Positions 18,078 to 27,579 are shown, numbered from the stretch's first letter. The stretch: 64,000 nucleotides of DNA from Lampropedia cohaerens (GCF_001005215.1 NZ_LBNQ01000025.1:156380-220379), one strand, 5' to 3'. Made by a program: numbers and translations. The notes: generated by a model not told the origin, from the sequence alone.

Positions 18078-18668
18078 AACACAGTCCTGCGCGATTGAGG
18101 TGAAACAACGAAAGTGCGGCTCGCCGAGTGTAGCGCTGGCCCGTCTGCCCAGCGCAATGCAACCGCTGCAACGGCCTCGGGTATGTGACAGCGTGTCACA
18201 ACGACGCCGCCAACAATGGCAGTAGCCAGATCCAGATGCACCGGCGGCGCGAGAGTCGGCCAGCGCGCGCAGGAACGCGGCCGAGCAACGATCTCGCCGC
18301 AGATTGAACGCGTCGTCGAGGGCCTGCTCATGCTCTGTCCATGCGCTGCTCCGCCTGCGACACAAAAAAAATGGCATGCGCAGGCTCCAAGCGCCATCCG
18401 TCCCCATGCTTTCGCGTCGCCGGGGCGCGTGCGCGCGCATTTGTTGCCCATTGCGAGCCGCAGGCTGCGCGACACGCTGCGCACGGGCATCTGTAGCACG
18501 CGTGAAACTTACATCGCTCACGCCTGTAATCACGAGAAGACCACTGCGCTGCCTTGCTGCACACAATCTCAAGCGAAGGCCGGTGCACCCTTTGCCTGCC
18601 AAAGACAACCGTCCGCGCAGCTGTTGAAGAAAGGCACGCCCTTGCGGACCGCCTGGACGGTCTTACTG
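18078..18668. other. 591-base non-coding stretch
   Basis: No convincing gene on either strand. The open frames here are arginine- or cysteine-rich shadows. Noted contents are a perfect palindrome at 18184-18200 upstream of the hydrolase gene and an A8 run near 18363. The stretch is long for this compact region, so a small RNA or a decayed gene is possible; I cannot identify one. Confidence 0.5.
18184..18200. promoter_or_regulatory. perfect palindrome TGTGACA-GCG-TGTCACA
   Basis: Seven-base arms separated by three bases, 107 bases upstream of the hydrolase start. It resembles a CRP/FNR-class site, but the TGTGA and TCACA cores are seven rather than six bases apart. A dimeric regulator site is likely; which regulator is unknown. 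Confidence 0.45.
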
Positions 18669-19994
18669 CTAGTGCACGCCGCCTGCGGGTTCGGCGTTGG
18701 ACTCGCCGGATGGCGGCGGCATCAGCACGGCACCATCGCCTTCCATGGATGGGTTGAATGGCATGGCCTCCAGGGAATCCGTCACCGGCGCAGGCGTCTG
18801 TGCCGGCGGTTCCAGCCGCAACAGCCGGCCATCCTCGCCGTCGGTAAGCACGTAGAGCAGGCCGTCAGGCCCCTCCCGCACGTCGCGCACAGGCGCATCG
18901 CCATCCAGGGTATACCACTGCTCCTGCACAGGCTGGCCAGGTTCGAGCTTGAGACGAATCAGTACGCCCTGCAGCAGCGAGCCGATGAAGAAACTGTGCT
19001 GCCACTGGGGCCCATAGCGATCACTGCGCAGATACGCCAGCCCGGATGGCCCCACCGGGTGGGGCCAGTAAAAAACCGGTTGCTCGGTCCCAGGATAGGT
19101 CGGGCCGGCGCCAATGCCACGGCCATAGGTCGCACGTGGCCAGCCATAGTTCCCCCCGGCTTTGGTCAGGTTCAGCTCATCGCCGCCCATGGGGCCGGCC
19201 TCATGCGTCCACAGCGCCCCATCGGGCGTGACCACCGCGCCCTGCGGATTGCGATGCCCCCAGCTCCAGATTTCCGGCAGCCCACCGGGCTTGTGCGCAA
19301 ACGGATTGGCAGGATGGGCTTGGCCACTGGCCTGGATGCGCACGATGGTGCCCAGATGATTGGTGGTGCGCTGCGCCTGTGCCGGTGCGATGGCACGCTC
19401 GCCCAAAGTCAGGAACATCGAGCCGTCATCGGCCAGCGCGATGCGACAGCCGAAATGCTGCTCGCTGCGCACCTTGGGCTGCTGCTCGAACAGGACGCGC
19501 ACGTTTTCCAGACTATCGTTGCGCTCGGACAGCGTGGCCGCTGCCAATGCCGTCCCGGAGCGGCTGTAACTCGTCAGATCCGGCTGGGAAAAGCAGAAGT
19601 AGAGCTGGCGCGTCTGCGCGAAGTCGGGTGCCAGCGCAACGTCCAGCAATCCCCCCTCGCTGCTGACCGCAACGTCAGGCACCCCACGCAGCGGCGGGCC
19701 AACACGGCCATAGGCGTCAATGATGCGCATCGCGCCCTCGCGCTCGGTCACCAGAAATTCGCCCCCCGGCAGGAATGCCAGCGACCAGGGATGCCGCAGT
19801 CCGAACGCAACCTCGGCAATGGGCACGGACTGGCGCTGCGCCGCTTCAAACGTGGACGCCGTCTGCGCGCCAACAGTAGCCGCGGCGCACAATGCCAGCG
19901 CTGCCGATACCGGCCTGAAGGCGGCAAGCAGCGCCGCACGCGACGACCGGGAAGAATGACCAAAAGCGGTGTGAACGTGACGTTGGTTTTTCAT
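18669..19994 (-). CDS. PQQ-dependent soluble aldose sugar dehydrogenase (Asd/YliI type)
   Basis: Periplasmic six-bladed beta-propeller quinoprotein of 441 residues that oxidises aldose sugars. An N-terminal secretion signal is present (about residues 20-45, ending VGAQ). Recognisable segments are GLRHPWSLAFLPGGEFLVTER, QHFGCRIAL, IWSWGHRNPQGA and HEAGPMGGDELNL, which in this family surround the PQQ and calcium sites. The C-terminal 40 residues are a low-complexity Pro-rich tail. Whether the cell makes PQQ cannot be judged here. It is divergent from the cyclic-nucleotide-binding protein gene, with 252 bases between them. Confidence 0.88.
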   Translation of the reverse strand: MKNQRHVHTAFGHSSRSSRAALLAAFRPVSAALALCAAATVGAQTASTFEAAQRQSVPIAEVAFGLRHPWSLAFLPGGEFLVTEREGAMRIIDAYGRVGPPLRGVPDVAVSSEGGLLDVALAPDFAQTRQLYFCFSQPDLTSYSRSGTALAAATLSERNDSLENVRVLFEQQPKVRSEQHFGCRIALADDGSMFLTLGERAIAPAQAQRTTNHLGTIVRIQASGQAHPANPFAHKPGGLPEIWSWGHRNPQGAVVTPDGALWTHEAGPMGGDELNLTKAGGNYGWPRATYGRGIGAGPTYPGTEQPVFYWPHPVGPSGLAYLRSDRYGPQWQHSFFIGSLLQGVLIRLKLEPGQPVQEQWYTLDGDAPVRDVREGPDGLLYVLTDGEDGRLLRLEPPAQTPAPVTDSLEAMPFNPSMEGDGAVLMPPPSGESNAEPAGGVH

Positions 19995-19995
19995 A

Positions 19996-20010
19996 CCTGT
20001 TTACGGACCG
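19996..20010. repeat. copy 1 of dispersed 15-mer CCTGTTTACGRWCCG
   Basis: CCTGTTTACGGACCG lies directly before the PQQ dehydrogenase start (the gene is on the minus strand). Other copies are at 30280-30294 and 39809-39823, all intergenic and all in the plus orientation. Confidence 0.6.
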
Positions 20011-20184
20011 AACAGCCCCGTGGTCAGCAATCAACCACGTGGGCCAAGCCGCCCCTGCCGCGCGACCACGCGCTCCAAAGAAGCAGGCATCCTAACGGAT
20101 GCCCCGCACCCCCGGCAAAAAGGCCCTATGCGGCGGGAAGGAACGGCTGTGCCCATCCACTGTGATCCTCTGCGCGATGGCACC

Positions 20185-20212
20185 GGTACAACCGTCGCAG
20201 GCCCGTTGTACC
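20185..20212. promoter_or_regulatory. inverted repeat GGTACAAC-N12-GTTGTACC
   Basis: Perfect eight-base arms separated by 12 bases, ending 34 bases before the start of the cyclic-nucleotide-binding protein. It could be an operator or an RNA hairpin in the leader; no T-run follows. Confidence 0.45.
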
Positions 20213-20246
20213 ATCTGCCTCACTGACTCAACATCTGCTTACATCC

Positions 20247-20714
20247 ATGTCGGAAAAACTGCTCGGTTTGGCACTGGCGTTCGCCCACCCCATCGACCCG
20301 GAAACCCCGGCCAACGCACTTACCGACGCGCAATGGGCGGCGCTTGCCGGCTACCTCGTTCAGATACCGCTGGTGGAAGCCGAGATCCTGTTTCAGCGCA
20401 GACGGCAAGAGCGCAGCCTTTACTTCATCGAGACGGGACGCGTGCATATCCACTATGAGAACGACAAAGGGGCCATCCGCGCGGCGCTGGTCAGCGCGGG
20501 CAGCCTTTTTGGCGAGGCCAGCTTTCTCGGCAACCTGCCCCGTCAGGCCACCGCCCAGGTCGCCGCTGCCGGCCGCGCCTGGCAGCTGAGCCGGCTGAAG
20601 TTCACCGAGCTCTACACCCGCCAGCCCGACCTCGCATTACAGATCATTCAGCTCGCCGGCACGACGCTGGCCCAGCGCGCGCGCAATGCGCGGCGGCGCC
20701 CCGCCATCGCCTGA
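20247..20714 (+). CDS. cyclic-nucleotide-binding-domain protein without DNA-binding domain
   Basis: A 155-residue protein consisting of one cNMP-binding beta-barrel of the Crp/Fnr type (about residues 25-125; RSLYFIETGRVHIHYE, AGSLFGEASFLGNLPRQATAQVAA) and the start of the C-terminal helix. The chain stops about where a helix-turn-helix would begin, so it cannot be a standard Crp-type repressor or activator. The phosphate-binding cassette region GEASFLGNLPRQAT resembles that of real cNMP binders. Its partner is unknown. It converges on the RNase P RNA gene. It may act as a stand-alone ligand sensor or be a truncated regulator. Confidence 0.82.
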   Translation: MSEKLLGLALAFAHPIDPETPANALTDAQWAALAGYLVQIPLVEAEILFQRRRQERSLYFIETGRVHIHYENDKGAIRAALVSAGSLFGEASFLGNLPRQATAQVAAAGRAWQLSRLKFTELYTRQPDLALQIIQLAGTTLAQRARNARRRPAIA

Positions 20715-20727
20715 CCGCTATAAAAGT

Positions 20728-21061
20728 GTGAAGCGCGCCGATACGCCGGATTCTGTGCATGGCCCGCAAAGGCCATGTGACCGCCATTAATCTGGGCCGG
20801 TGGTCACCCAACCGGCTCGGTGCTACCTACCCGCATGCTCGCCGGAGCCAGTTCAACGCATGCCTATTTGGTATTGCTGCGCGTAGAGATTGCCCGTTTC
20901 ACCCGCAGCCGGCCCGGGGGCTGGTTGCGACTCGTCTCTGTTGCTCTGATCCTCACCTCACGGTGGACAGGTGTTACCTGCTACGCTGCCCTGTGCAGTC
21001 CGGACGTTCCTCCAGTGCCGTGTTGCCACGCTTGCACCGGCGGCGGCCTGGCGCACTTCAC
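20728..21061 (-). ncRNA. rnpB: RNase P RNA, bacterial class A
   Basis: Catalytic RNA that matures the 5' ends of tRNAs. Read on the minus strand it starts GTGAAGTGCGCC and ends GGCGCGCTTCAC, which pair to form a 12-bp P1 helix with one U-G pair; total length is about 334 nt. Conserved elements are present: GAGGAACGTCCGGACTGCA with ACAGGGCA near the 5' side, GAGGATCAGAGCAACAGA in the middle and the 3' ACAGAATCCGGCGTATCGG. It is divergent from ruvB, only 48 bases apart. All open frames across it are spurious. Confidence 0.97.
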
Positions 21062-21068
21062 GGGCGTT

Positions 21069-21074
21069 ATTATC
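21069..21074 (-). promoter_or_regulatory. -10 box of rnpB
   Basis: GATAAT on the minus strand, centred about 10 bases before the predicted RNA 5' end at 21061. A matching -35 box is not obvious. It lies inside the ruvB leader. Confidence 0.5.
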
Positions 21075-21109
21075 GCCTACGCGCCACACCAAACCTCCAT
21101 TTCGCCACC

Positions 21110-22180
21110 ATGAGCATCCAGACCGACCACTTCGCCATTGATCCGCCCCCGCAGGAGCGGCTGATCAGCGCACAGGCCACCTCCGGCCGCGAGGAGGCCC
21201 TGGAGCGCGCGCTGCGACCCAAGGCGCTGCAGGATTACGTGGGTCAGACCAAGGCGCGCGAGCAGCTGGAAATCTTCATCGGCGCCGCGCGCAAGCGACA
21301 AGACGCACTCGATCACGTGCTGCTGTTCGGCCCGCCGGGGCTGGGCAAGACCACGCTGTCGCACATCATCGCCGCTGAGCTGGGCGTGAAGCTGCATCAG
21401 ACCAGCGGCCCGGTACTTGAAAAACCCCGTGACCTCGCGGCGCTGCTGACCAACCTGGAAAAGGGCGACGTGCTGTTCATCGACGAAATCCACCGGCTCT
21501 CACCGGTCGTCGAGGAAATCCTCTACCCGGCGCTGGAGGACTACCAGATCGATATCATGATCGGTGAAGGGCCGGCAGCGCGTTCCATCAAGCTGGACCT
21601 GCAGCCCTTTACGCTGGTTGGCGCCACCACTCGCGCCGGCATGCTCACCAACCCCTTGCGCGACCGCTTCGGCATCGTGGCACGGCTGGAGTTCTACACA
21701 CCTCAGGAACTGGCTGCCATCATCGAGCGCAGTGCCCGGCTACTGTCAGCCCCCATCGACGCCGAGGCCTGCCTCGAAGTGGCACGGCGCTCGCGCGGCA
21801 CCCCCCGTATAGCCAACCGGCTGCTGCGCCGCATCCGCGACTACGCCGACGTCAAGGGCGATGGCCGCATCACCATGGAAATCGCCCGCGCCGCGCTGGA
21901 CATGCTGGATGTCGATCCGGTGGGCTTCGATGTCATGGACCGCAAGCTGCTCGAAGCCGTGCTGCATCGCTTCGACGGCGGTCCTGTCGGGCTGGAAAAC
22001 GTCGCTGCCAGCATCGGCGAGGAGGCCGGCACGATCGAGGACGTCATTGAGCCTTACCTCATCCAGCAGGGCTATCTGCAGCGCACCCCGCGCGGACGCA
22101 TTGCGACCGCTGCGGCCTACCGCCACTTTGGCCTGCCCCCCAACACGCAGACAGGCCAGGACCTGTTCGACCCAACCTGA
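21110..22180 (+). CDS. ruvB: Holliday junction branch-migration ATPase RuvB
   Basis: Hexameric AAA+ motor that, with RuvA, drives branch migration of Holliday junctions before RuvC cleavage. The 356-residue length is normal. Walker A is GPPGLGKTT (residues 74-82) and Walker B is LFIDEIHR; the sensor GATTRAGML and arginine-finger region PLRDRFGI follow, then the C-terminal winged helix ([10 protein letters not shown]). The open frame extends upstream across rnpB but the ATG at 21110 begins the usual RuvB N-terminus. ruvA and ruvC are not in the window. The DUF177 gene follows 43 bases later. Confidence 0.97.
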   Translation: MSIQTDHFAIDPPPQERLISAQATSGREEALERALRPKALQDYVGQTKAREQLEIFIGAARKRQDALDHVLLFGPPGLGKTTLSHIIAAELGVKLHQTSGPVLEKPRDLAALLTNLEKGDVLFIDEIHRLSPVVEEILYPALEDYQIDIMIGEGPAARSIKLDLQPFTLVGATTRAGMLTNPLRDRFGIVARLEFYTPQELAAIIERSARLLSAPIDAEACLEVARRSRGTPRIANRLLRRIRDYADVKGDGRITMEIARAALDMLDVDPVGFDVMDRKLLEAVLHRFDGGPVGLENVAASIGEEAGTIEDVIEPYLIQQGYLQRTPRGRIATAAAYRHFGLPPNTQTGQDLFDPT

Positions 22181-22223
22181 AACAGGCGCCTGACCACGCT
22201 GCATTTTTTTCCGCATCCACACC

Positions 22224-22796
22224 ATGATCGACCATCGCCCCTACCGCAAACTTGATATCCGCGCCTTTGCCCATCACGGCAGCAGTGCCAGCGGCACCAT
22301 TGCCCTGCACGAGCTGGACCGGCTGGCAGAGGAAGTGGTCAACGGCACCGACACCAGCGCCCTGCTGATCGACTGGCGCATTCGCGCCGAGGAACGCGCC
22401 AATGGCGCGGGGCTCGACGAGCCCTGGCTGCTGTGCGAAGCCAGCGCAACACTGCCATTGGTCTGCCAGCGCTGCCTGGATGGCATGCCCACTACCTTGC
22501 GCACGCACCAGTGGTTCCGCTTCGTCGCCACCGAGGCGCAGGCCGAGGAGGAAGATGCCGTAGCGGAGGAAGACGTACTGGCCCTCGCCGGCCCCATCGA
22601 CGTGTTTCAGCTGATTGAGGACGACCTGCTGATGGCGCTGCCCCCCATCGCCACGCACGCGCAATGCACGCCACCAGCCAGGCCGCACGTCCAGGACCCT
22701 GCCTTCGATGCCGCCCTCGGCGAGAGGAAGAATCCTTTTGCCGCGCTTGGCGACCTGGTTGCCCCCAAGCACGACAGAGGTGATCGGGACCGATAG
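22224..22796 (+). CDS. yceD: YceD/DUF177 family protein (23S rRNA accumulation protein)
   Basis: A 190-residue cytoplasmic protein. YceD in E. coli is needed for normal 23S rRNA levels and usually precedes rpmF, as here. The family signature is the central VCQRCLDGM with the two cysteines, followed by an acidic stretch (AEEEDAVAEED) and IDVFQLIEDDLLMALPP, then the C-terminal NPFAALGDL. The family pattern with a Cys pair is clear; its biochemical role is poorly defined. A 274-base gap with its own promoter separates it from rpmF. Confidence 0.9.
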   Translation: MIDHRPYRKLDIRAFAHHGSSASGTIALHELDRLAEEVVNGTDTSALLIDWRIRAEERANGAGLDEPWLLCEASATLPLVCQRCLDGMPTTLRTHQWFRFVATEAQAEEEDAVAEEDVLALAGPIDVFQLIEDDLLMALPPIATHAQCTPPARPHVQDPAFDAALGERKNPFAALGDLVAPKHDRGDRDR

Positions 22797-22841
22797 CGCC
22801 CACGCCACCACGCCCCCTAGCAATCAACCAGCTGCATCTGC

Positions 22842-22871
22842 TTGGCAAGCTTGCCCCGTGCCGACTATAAT
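22842..22871 (+). promoter_or_regulatory. promoter upstream of rpmF
   Basis: TTGGCA at 22842-22847 and a perfect TATAAT at 22866-22871 with an 18-base spacer. It would give a leader of roughly 190 bases before rpmF and would drive rpmF and possibly the fab genes. GCCGA/TCGGC arms flank the -10 box. Confidence 0.65.
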
Positions 22872-23070
22872 CGGCAGCTTTTGCGCGTAGCGCCAGATCG
22901 ATTGCGCGGTGCGTTGGCCCTGGTACGAGCACTTTTTTCCTGCCAGAGTCTCGCGGCGCCGGGCGCTTTGACACTTTCGTCTTGACCATTTCGTCTTCGC
23001 GGAAATGGCGGGCATTTCGGCCGCATGCCGATCTTGCCAGCCTTGCGTTGACCTTTTTCTGGAGCCAACC

Positions 23071-23256
23071 ATGGCCGTTCAACAAAACAAGAAGTCGCCT
23101 TCCAAGCGCGGCATGCACCGTTCGCACAACGCCTTGAAGAACCCCGGCATTGCTATTGAGGCTACCACCGGCGAAGTGCACCTGCGTCACCATATCAGCC
23201 CGGACGGTTTTTACCGTGGCCGGCGCGTTCTGAAGAACAAGTCGACAGAAGTCTGA
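23071..23256 (+). CDS. rpmF: 50S ribosomal protein L32
   Basis: A 61-residue basic ribosomal protein of the large subunit. The sequence opens [20 protein letters not shown] and contains the [16 protein letters not shown] segment, both diagnostic for L32. The zinc-binding cysteines found in some L32 proteins are absent. The start follows TGGAG. It begins the classic rpmF-plsX-fab arrangement; a terminator hairpin separates it from plsX. Confidence 0.97.
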   Translation: MAVQQNKKSPSKRGMHRSHNALKNPGIAIEATTGEVHLRHHISPDGFYRGRRVLKNKSTEV

Positions 23257-23294
23257 GATTCCTGCTACGTCAGGCGCTGCACGTGCTGCTTCGC

Positions 23295-23322
23295 AAACAG
23301 AGGCTCGAGAGCCTCTGTTTTT
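23295..23322 (+). terminator. intrinsic terminator or attenuator between rpmF and plsX
   Basis: Perfect 11-bp stem AAACAGAGGCT (23295-23305) and AGCCTCTGTTT (23310-23320) with a CGAG loop, ending in T5. It lies after rpmF and 43 bases before plsX, so it may set the ratio of L32 to fatty-acid enzymes. Confidence 0.8.
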
Positions 23323-23364
23323 CGCTGGGCCTGCCCGCTGCCGCCGCCACTTCGCTGCTGACTT

Positions 23365-24369
23365 GTGACAACCATTGCCGTTGACTGCATGGGGGGTGAT
23401 GTTGGCCCTTCTGCAACCGTTCCTGCCTGCCTGAATCTGCTTGCGCGCCATCCCCAGTTGCGCATGCTGCTGGTTGGCCGAGAGGATGTTCTCGGTGCAA
23501 TCTCCCACCCGCGCGCCCAAATCGTGCCGGCGCAAGAGGTGGTGGCCATGGACGACACCGTCGAGGTGGCCATGCGCCACAAGAAGCAGTCATCCATGCG
23601 CATTGCCATTGAGCAGGTCAAGCTCGGCCACGCAGACGTTGCAGTCTCAGCCGGCAATACCGGTGCGCTGATGGCCATTGCGCGCTATGTCCTCAAGACG
23701 CTGGACGGCATCGAGCGTCCTGCGATTGCCTACCCGCTTCCCAATGTCAAGGGTGGTGCCACCACCGTGCTCGATCTGGGGGCTAACGTCGACTGCAACG
23801 AGCACCATCTGCTGCAGTTCGCCGTGCTCGGCTCGGCGCTGGACATGGCCGTCAAGGGGCGCGACAAGCCCACGGTAGGATTGCTCAACATCGGCTCGGA
23901 GGCCATCAAGGGCAGCGACATGATCAAGCGCGCAGCTGAGCTGCTGCAGGAAGCAGACCAGAAGTCGCTGATCCATTATTTTGGCAACGTCGAGGGCAAC
24001 GACATCTTCAAGGGCACGACCGACATCGTCGTGTGCGACGGGTTTGTCGGCAACGTGACTCTCAAGGCCACCGAAGGACTGGCCTCCATGGTGGCCACTT
24101 TGCTCAGGCAGGAGTTTTCCCGCAACCTTTTCACCAAGGCTGCGGCCGTCGTCGCCATGCCGGTGCTCAACGCTTTTAAAAAGCGCGTGGATCCGAGCGT
24201 TCACAATGGCGCCGCACTGCTGGGCCTGCGTGGGTTGGTTTTCAAAAGCCATGGCTCGGCCGATCAGATTGCTTTCGAGCACGCCCTAAGCAAGGCACTG
24301 GACGCGGCCGACAACCATCTGCTGGACAAGATCGAGACCCGCATCAGGCAGGCGTCGGTCCTGTTCTGA
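23365..24369 (+). CDS. plsX: phosphate acyltransferase PlsX
   Basis: Converts acyl-ACP and phosphate to acyl-phosphate for PlsY in phospholipid synthesis; a peripheral membrane enzyme. The 334-residue length is normal. The N-terminal [31 protein letters not shown] and the C-terminal [20 protein letters not shown] segments are typical of PlsX. The start is GTG, fixed by alignment to the family since no strong ribosome-binding site is seen. fabH follows after 64 bases. Confidence 0.96.
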   Translation: MTTIAVDCMGGDVGPSATVPACLNLLARHPQLRMLLVGREDVLGAISHPRAQIVPAQEVVAMDDTVEVAMRHKKQSSMRIAIEQVKLGHADVAVSAGNTGALMAIARYVLKTLDGIERPAIAYPLPNVKGGATTVLDLGANVDCNEHHLLQFAVLGSALDMAVKGRDKPTVGLLNIGSEAIKGSDMIKRAAELLQEADQKSLIHYFGNVEGNDIFKGTTDIVVCDGFVGNVTLKATEGLASMVATLLRQEFSRNLFTKAAAVVAMPVLNAFKKRVDPSVHNGAALLGLRGLVFKSHGSADQIAFEHALSKALDAADNHLLDKIETRIRQASVLF

Positions 24370-24433
24370 ATGCCAGCAACGATGGTGGCAGCTTTTGCGG
24401 GCGCATGCGTTTCAATGCGCAGGAGTTAAACAT

Positions 24434-25432
24434 ATGGCACAGACGCCAGGCCCCCAGCAGGTCTATTCCAGGATCACCGGCACCGGCAGCTACCTGCCGC
24501 CGAAGCGGGTCAGCAATCAGCAGCTGGCGCAGCAGCTGGCCGAGAACGGAGTGGAAACTTCCCACGAGTGGATTGTCGAGCGCACCGGCATTCACGCGCG
24601 CTACTTTGCCGAGCCAGATGTTCCCAGCAGCGAACTGGGCCTGCACGCCTCGCGCAAAGCGCTGGAGGCAGCAGGCCGCACTGCCGACGAGATCGACCTG
24701 ATCATCGTTGCCACGTCGACGCCGGACATGGTCTTTCCTTCCACCGCCAGCATTCTTCAGCACAAGCTGGGCACGCAAGGCTGCCCCGCATTCGATGTGC
24801 AGGCCGTCTGCAGCGGCTTCATCTATGCGCTGACCGTGGCCGATGCCATGATCCGGGCCGGCACCGCGCAGCGGGCGCTGGTGGTGGGCGCGGAAGTGTT
24901 CAGCCGCATCCTTGACTTTCAGGACCGCACGACCTGCGTGCTGTTTGGCGACGGCGCTGGCGCCGTAGTGCTGGAGGCGTCCGAGCGCCCCGGCATTCTG
25001 GCCAGCGACATCCATGCCGACGGCCAGTACCGCGACATCCTGTGCGTGCCCGGCAACGTCAGCGGCGGCGGCGTGATCGGCTCTCCGCTGCTGCACATGG
25101 ACGGCCAGGCGGTATTCAAACTGGCCGTGGGACTGCTGGACAAGGCCGCCCGCGCCGCGCTGGACAAGGCAGGCCTGGCCCTGCAGGACATTGACTGGCT
25201 GGTTCCGCACCAGGCCAACATCCGCATCATGCAAAGCACGGCGCGCAAGCTGCATGTCCCCTCCGAGCGCATCGTCGTCACGGTGGACGAACATGGCAAC
25301 ACCTCGGCCGCGTCCATCCCTCTGGCGCTGGACCATGCCGTGCGAAGCGGCCAAATCCAGCCCGGCCAGAATGTGTTGATGGAAGGCGTCGGTGGTGGCT
25401 TCACCTGGGGCGCCGTCGTTGCCCGCATGTAG
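24434..25432 (+). CDS. fabH: 3-oxoacyl-ACP synthase III
   Basis: Starts fatty-acid synthesis by condensing acetyl-CoA with malonyl-ACP. The 332-residue thiolase-fold enzyme has catalytic Cys126 (DVQAVCSGF), His in PHQANIR and Asn in GNTSAAS. The ATG at 24434 follows AGGAG; the open frame starts 39 bases earlier without a site. Active-site and length fit true FabH. It is followed by fabD, with 34 bases between stop and the chosen start. Confidence 0.96.
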   Translation: MAQTPGPQQVYSRITGTGSYLPPKRVSNQQLAQQLAENGVETSHEWIVERTGIHARYFAEPDVPSSELGLHASRKALEAAGRTADEIDLIIVATSTPDMVFPSTASILQHKLGTQGCPAFDVQAVCSGFIYALTVADAMIRAGTAQRALVVGAEVFSRILDFQDRTTCVLFGDGAGAVVLEASERPGILASDIHADGQYRDILCVPGNVSGGGVIGSPLLHMDGQAVFKLAVGLLDKAARAALDKAGLALQDIDWLVPHQANIRIMQSTARKLHVPSERIVVTVDEHGNTSAASIPLALDHAVRSGQIQPGQNVLMEGVGGGFTWGAVVARM

Positions 25433-25466
25433 CCATTCCGCCCTCATGACCATAACGACCCACAGC

Positions 25467-26420
25467 ATGACTCCATTCGCCTTTGTATTTCCCGGTCAGG
25501 GCTCGCAGTCCGTCGGCATGCTCGACGGCTGGGGCGATCATCCCGCAGTCGCACTGGCGCTGCAGGAAGCCTCCGACGCCCTCGGCGAAGACCTGGGACA
25601 ACTGATCCGGCAAGGCCCCAAGGACGCACTGGCATTGACCACCAACACGCAGCCGGTGATGCTGGTGGCTGGCGTGGCAGCCTGGCTGGTCTGGAAGGCC
25701 GAAGGCGGCCGCGATCCGGCCCTGCTGGCCGGACATTCCCTGGGAGAGTACTCCGCACTGGTGGCCGCCGGCGTGCTAACGCTGGCGCAGGCCGCCCCGC
25801 TGGTGCGCCTGCGCGCTGCCGCGATGCAGGAGGCCGTACCGGTGGGCACTGGCGCAATGGCCGCCGTGCTCGGTCTGCCTGCACAGCAGGTTCGGGACAT
25901 CTGCCAGCAGGTCATGCAGACATTGCAGCAGTCTGGCGGCCAGGAAGTGGCCGAGGCCGTGAACTTCAACGATCCGGGCCAGACCGTTATCGCTGGCACC
26001 AAAGCCGGCATTGAGGCTGCTGCCGAGCAGCTCAAGGCCGCTGGCGCCAAGCGCGTGCTGCCACTGCCGGTATCCGCGCCCTTTCACTCCAGCCTGATGA
26101 AGCCTGCCGCCGACAAGCTGCGCGAGGCGCTGGAGGCGACACCCCTGCAGGCACCGGCCATCCCGGTCATTCATAACATTGATGTGGATGTGGCCACCAC
26201 TGCGCAGGCCATCCGCGATGCGCTCTATCGTCAGGCGTTTGGCCCGGTGCGCTGGGTCGAGACCGTACAGGCCATGCAACAACGCGGCATGCGCCACATC
26301 CTCGAATGCGGCCCCGGCAAGGTGCTGACCGGCATGGTCAAGCGCATTGCGCCAGAGCTGGAGGGGCCGTCCATCTACGACCTGCCCAGTCTGCAGGCAG
26401 CCAAGGAGTTTTTGTCATGA
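25467..26420 (+). CDS. fabD: malonyl-CoA:ACP transacylase
   Basis: Transfers malonyl groups from CoA to ACP to supply the elongation cycle. The 317-residue protein has the N-terminal FVFPGQGSQSVGM, the nucleophile Ser91 in GHSLGEYSAL, and later PVSAPFHSSLM with the catalytic His. The ATG at 25467 gives the usual FabD N-terminus; an in-frame ATG at 25446 would add seven residues and cannot be excluded, since neither has a clear ribosome-binding site. Its stop overlaps the fabG start (ATGA), indicating translational coupling. Confidence 0.95.
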   Translation: MTPFAFVFPGQGSQSVGMLDGWGDHPAVALALQEASDALGEDLGQLIRQGPKDALALTTNTQPVMLVAGVAAWLVWKAEGGRDPALLAGHSLGEYSALVAAGVLTLAQAAPLVRLRAAAMQEAVPVGTGAMAAVLGLPAQQVRDICQQVMQTLQQSGGQEVAEAVNFNDPGQTVIAGTKAGIEAAAEQLKAAGAKRVLPLPVSAPFHSSLMKPAADKLREALEATPLQAPAIPVIHNIDVDVATTAQAIRDALYRQAFGPVRWVETVQAMQQRGMRHILECGPGKVLTGMVKRIAPELEGPSIYDLPSLQAAKEFLS

Positions 26421-27163
26421 GCCAGGAAACCACCACCCCACAGGGCCAGATCGCGCTGGTCACCGGCGCATCGCGCGGTATAGGTGCGGCCATCGCCAAG
26501 GAGCTGGCTGCGCAGGGTTACACCGTCATCGGCACAGCCACCACGCCAACCGGAGCAGCAGCCATCACTTCCGCCCTGGCAGGACGTGGCAAGGGCGCGC
26601 CGCTCAACGTCAACGACCTGGGCGCGGGCGAAGCGCTGATCGATGCCATCGTCAAGGAGTACGGCGCGCTGCACGTGCTGGTCAACAATGCCGGCATCAC
26701 CCGCGACACGCTGGCCATGCGCATGAAGGACGACGACTGGAATGCGGTGCTCGACACCAACCTCAGTGCCGTCTTCCGGCTCAGCCGCGCTGCGATCAAG
26801 CCCATGATGAAACAGCGCTACGGGCGCATCATCAGCATCACCAGTGTGGTGGGCGCCATGGGCAACGTCGGACAGGCCAACTATGCGGCCGCCAAGGCCG
26901 GCGTTGCCGGCATGACGCGGGCACTGGCACGCGAGCTGGGCAGCCGCGGCATCACCGTCAACTGCATCGCACCAGGCTTCATTGCCACCGACATGACGCA
27001 CGCCCTGCCGGAAGCCCAACAGGCTGCGCTGAAGGCGCAGATTCCGCTGGGGCGCCTTGGCGAGCCGCAGGACATCGCCGCTGCCGCTGCCTATCTGGCC
27101 TCGCCACAGGCTGGCTACGTGACCGGACAAGAACTGCATGTCAACGGCGGCATGCTGATGTAA
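26417..27163 (+). CDS. fabG: 3-oxoacyl-ACP reductase
   Basis: NADPH-dependent reductase of the elongation cycle, acting on 3-oxoacyl-ACP. The 248-residue short-chain dehydrogenase shows TGASRGIG for cofactor binding, NNAG, and the catalytic Ser143, Tyr156 and Lys160 (ANYAAAKAG). The C-terminal YVTGQELHVNGGMLM is the typical FabG ending. AAGGAG lies inside the end of fabD and the ATG overlaps the fabD stop. acpP follows after 176 bases. Confidence 0.97.
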   Translation: MSQETTTPQGQIALVTGASRGIGAAIAKELAAQGYTVIGTATTPTGAAAITSALAGRGKGAPLNVNDLGAGEALIDAIVKEYGALHVLVNNAGITRDTLAMRMKDDDWNAVLDTNLSAVFRLSRAAIKPMMKQRYGRIISITSVVGAMGNVGQANYAAAKAGVAGMTRALARELGSRGITVNCIAPGFIATDMTHALPEAQQAALKAQIPLGRLGEPQDIAAAAAYLASPQAGYVTGQELHVNGGMLM

Positions 27164-27168
27164 TGTAG

Positions 27169-27579
<411 letters not shown>

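Noticed and set aside
18184..18200. Palindrome as a CRP site
   Set aside because: TGTGA and TCACA are seven bases apart instead of six; kept only as an unassigned dyad.
18216..20165. 649-codon plus-strand frame
   Set aside because: Antisense to the PQQ dehydrogenase and non-coding DNA; Arg/Gln/His-rich shadow composition.
20759..21109. N-terminal extension of the ruvB frame
   Set aside because: It runs through the RNase P RNA gene and has no RuvB similarity.
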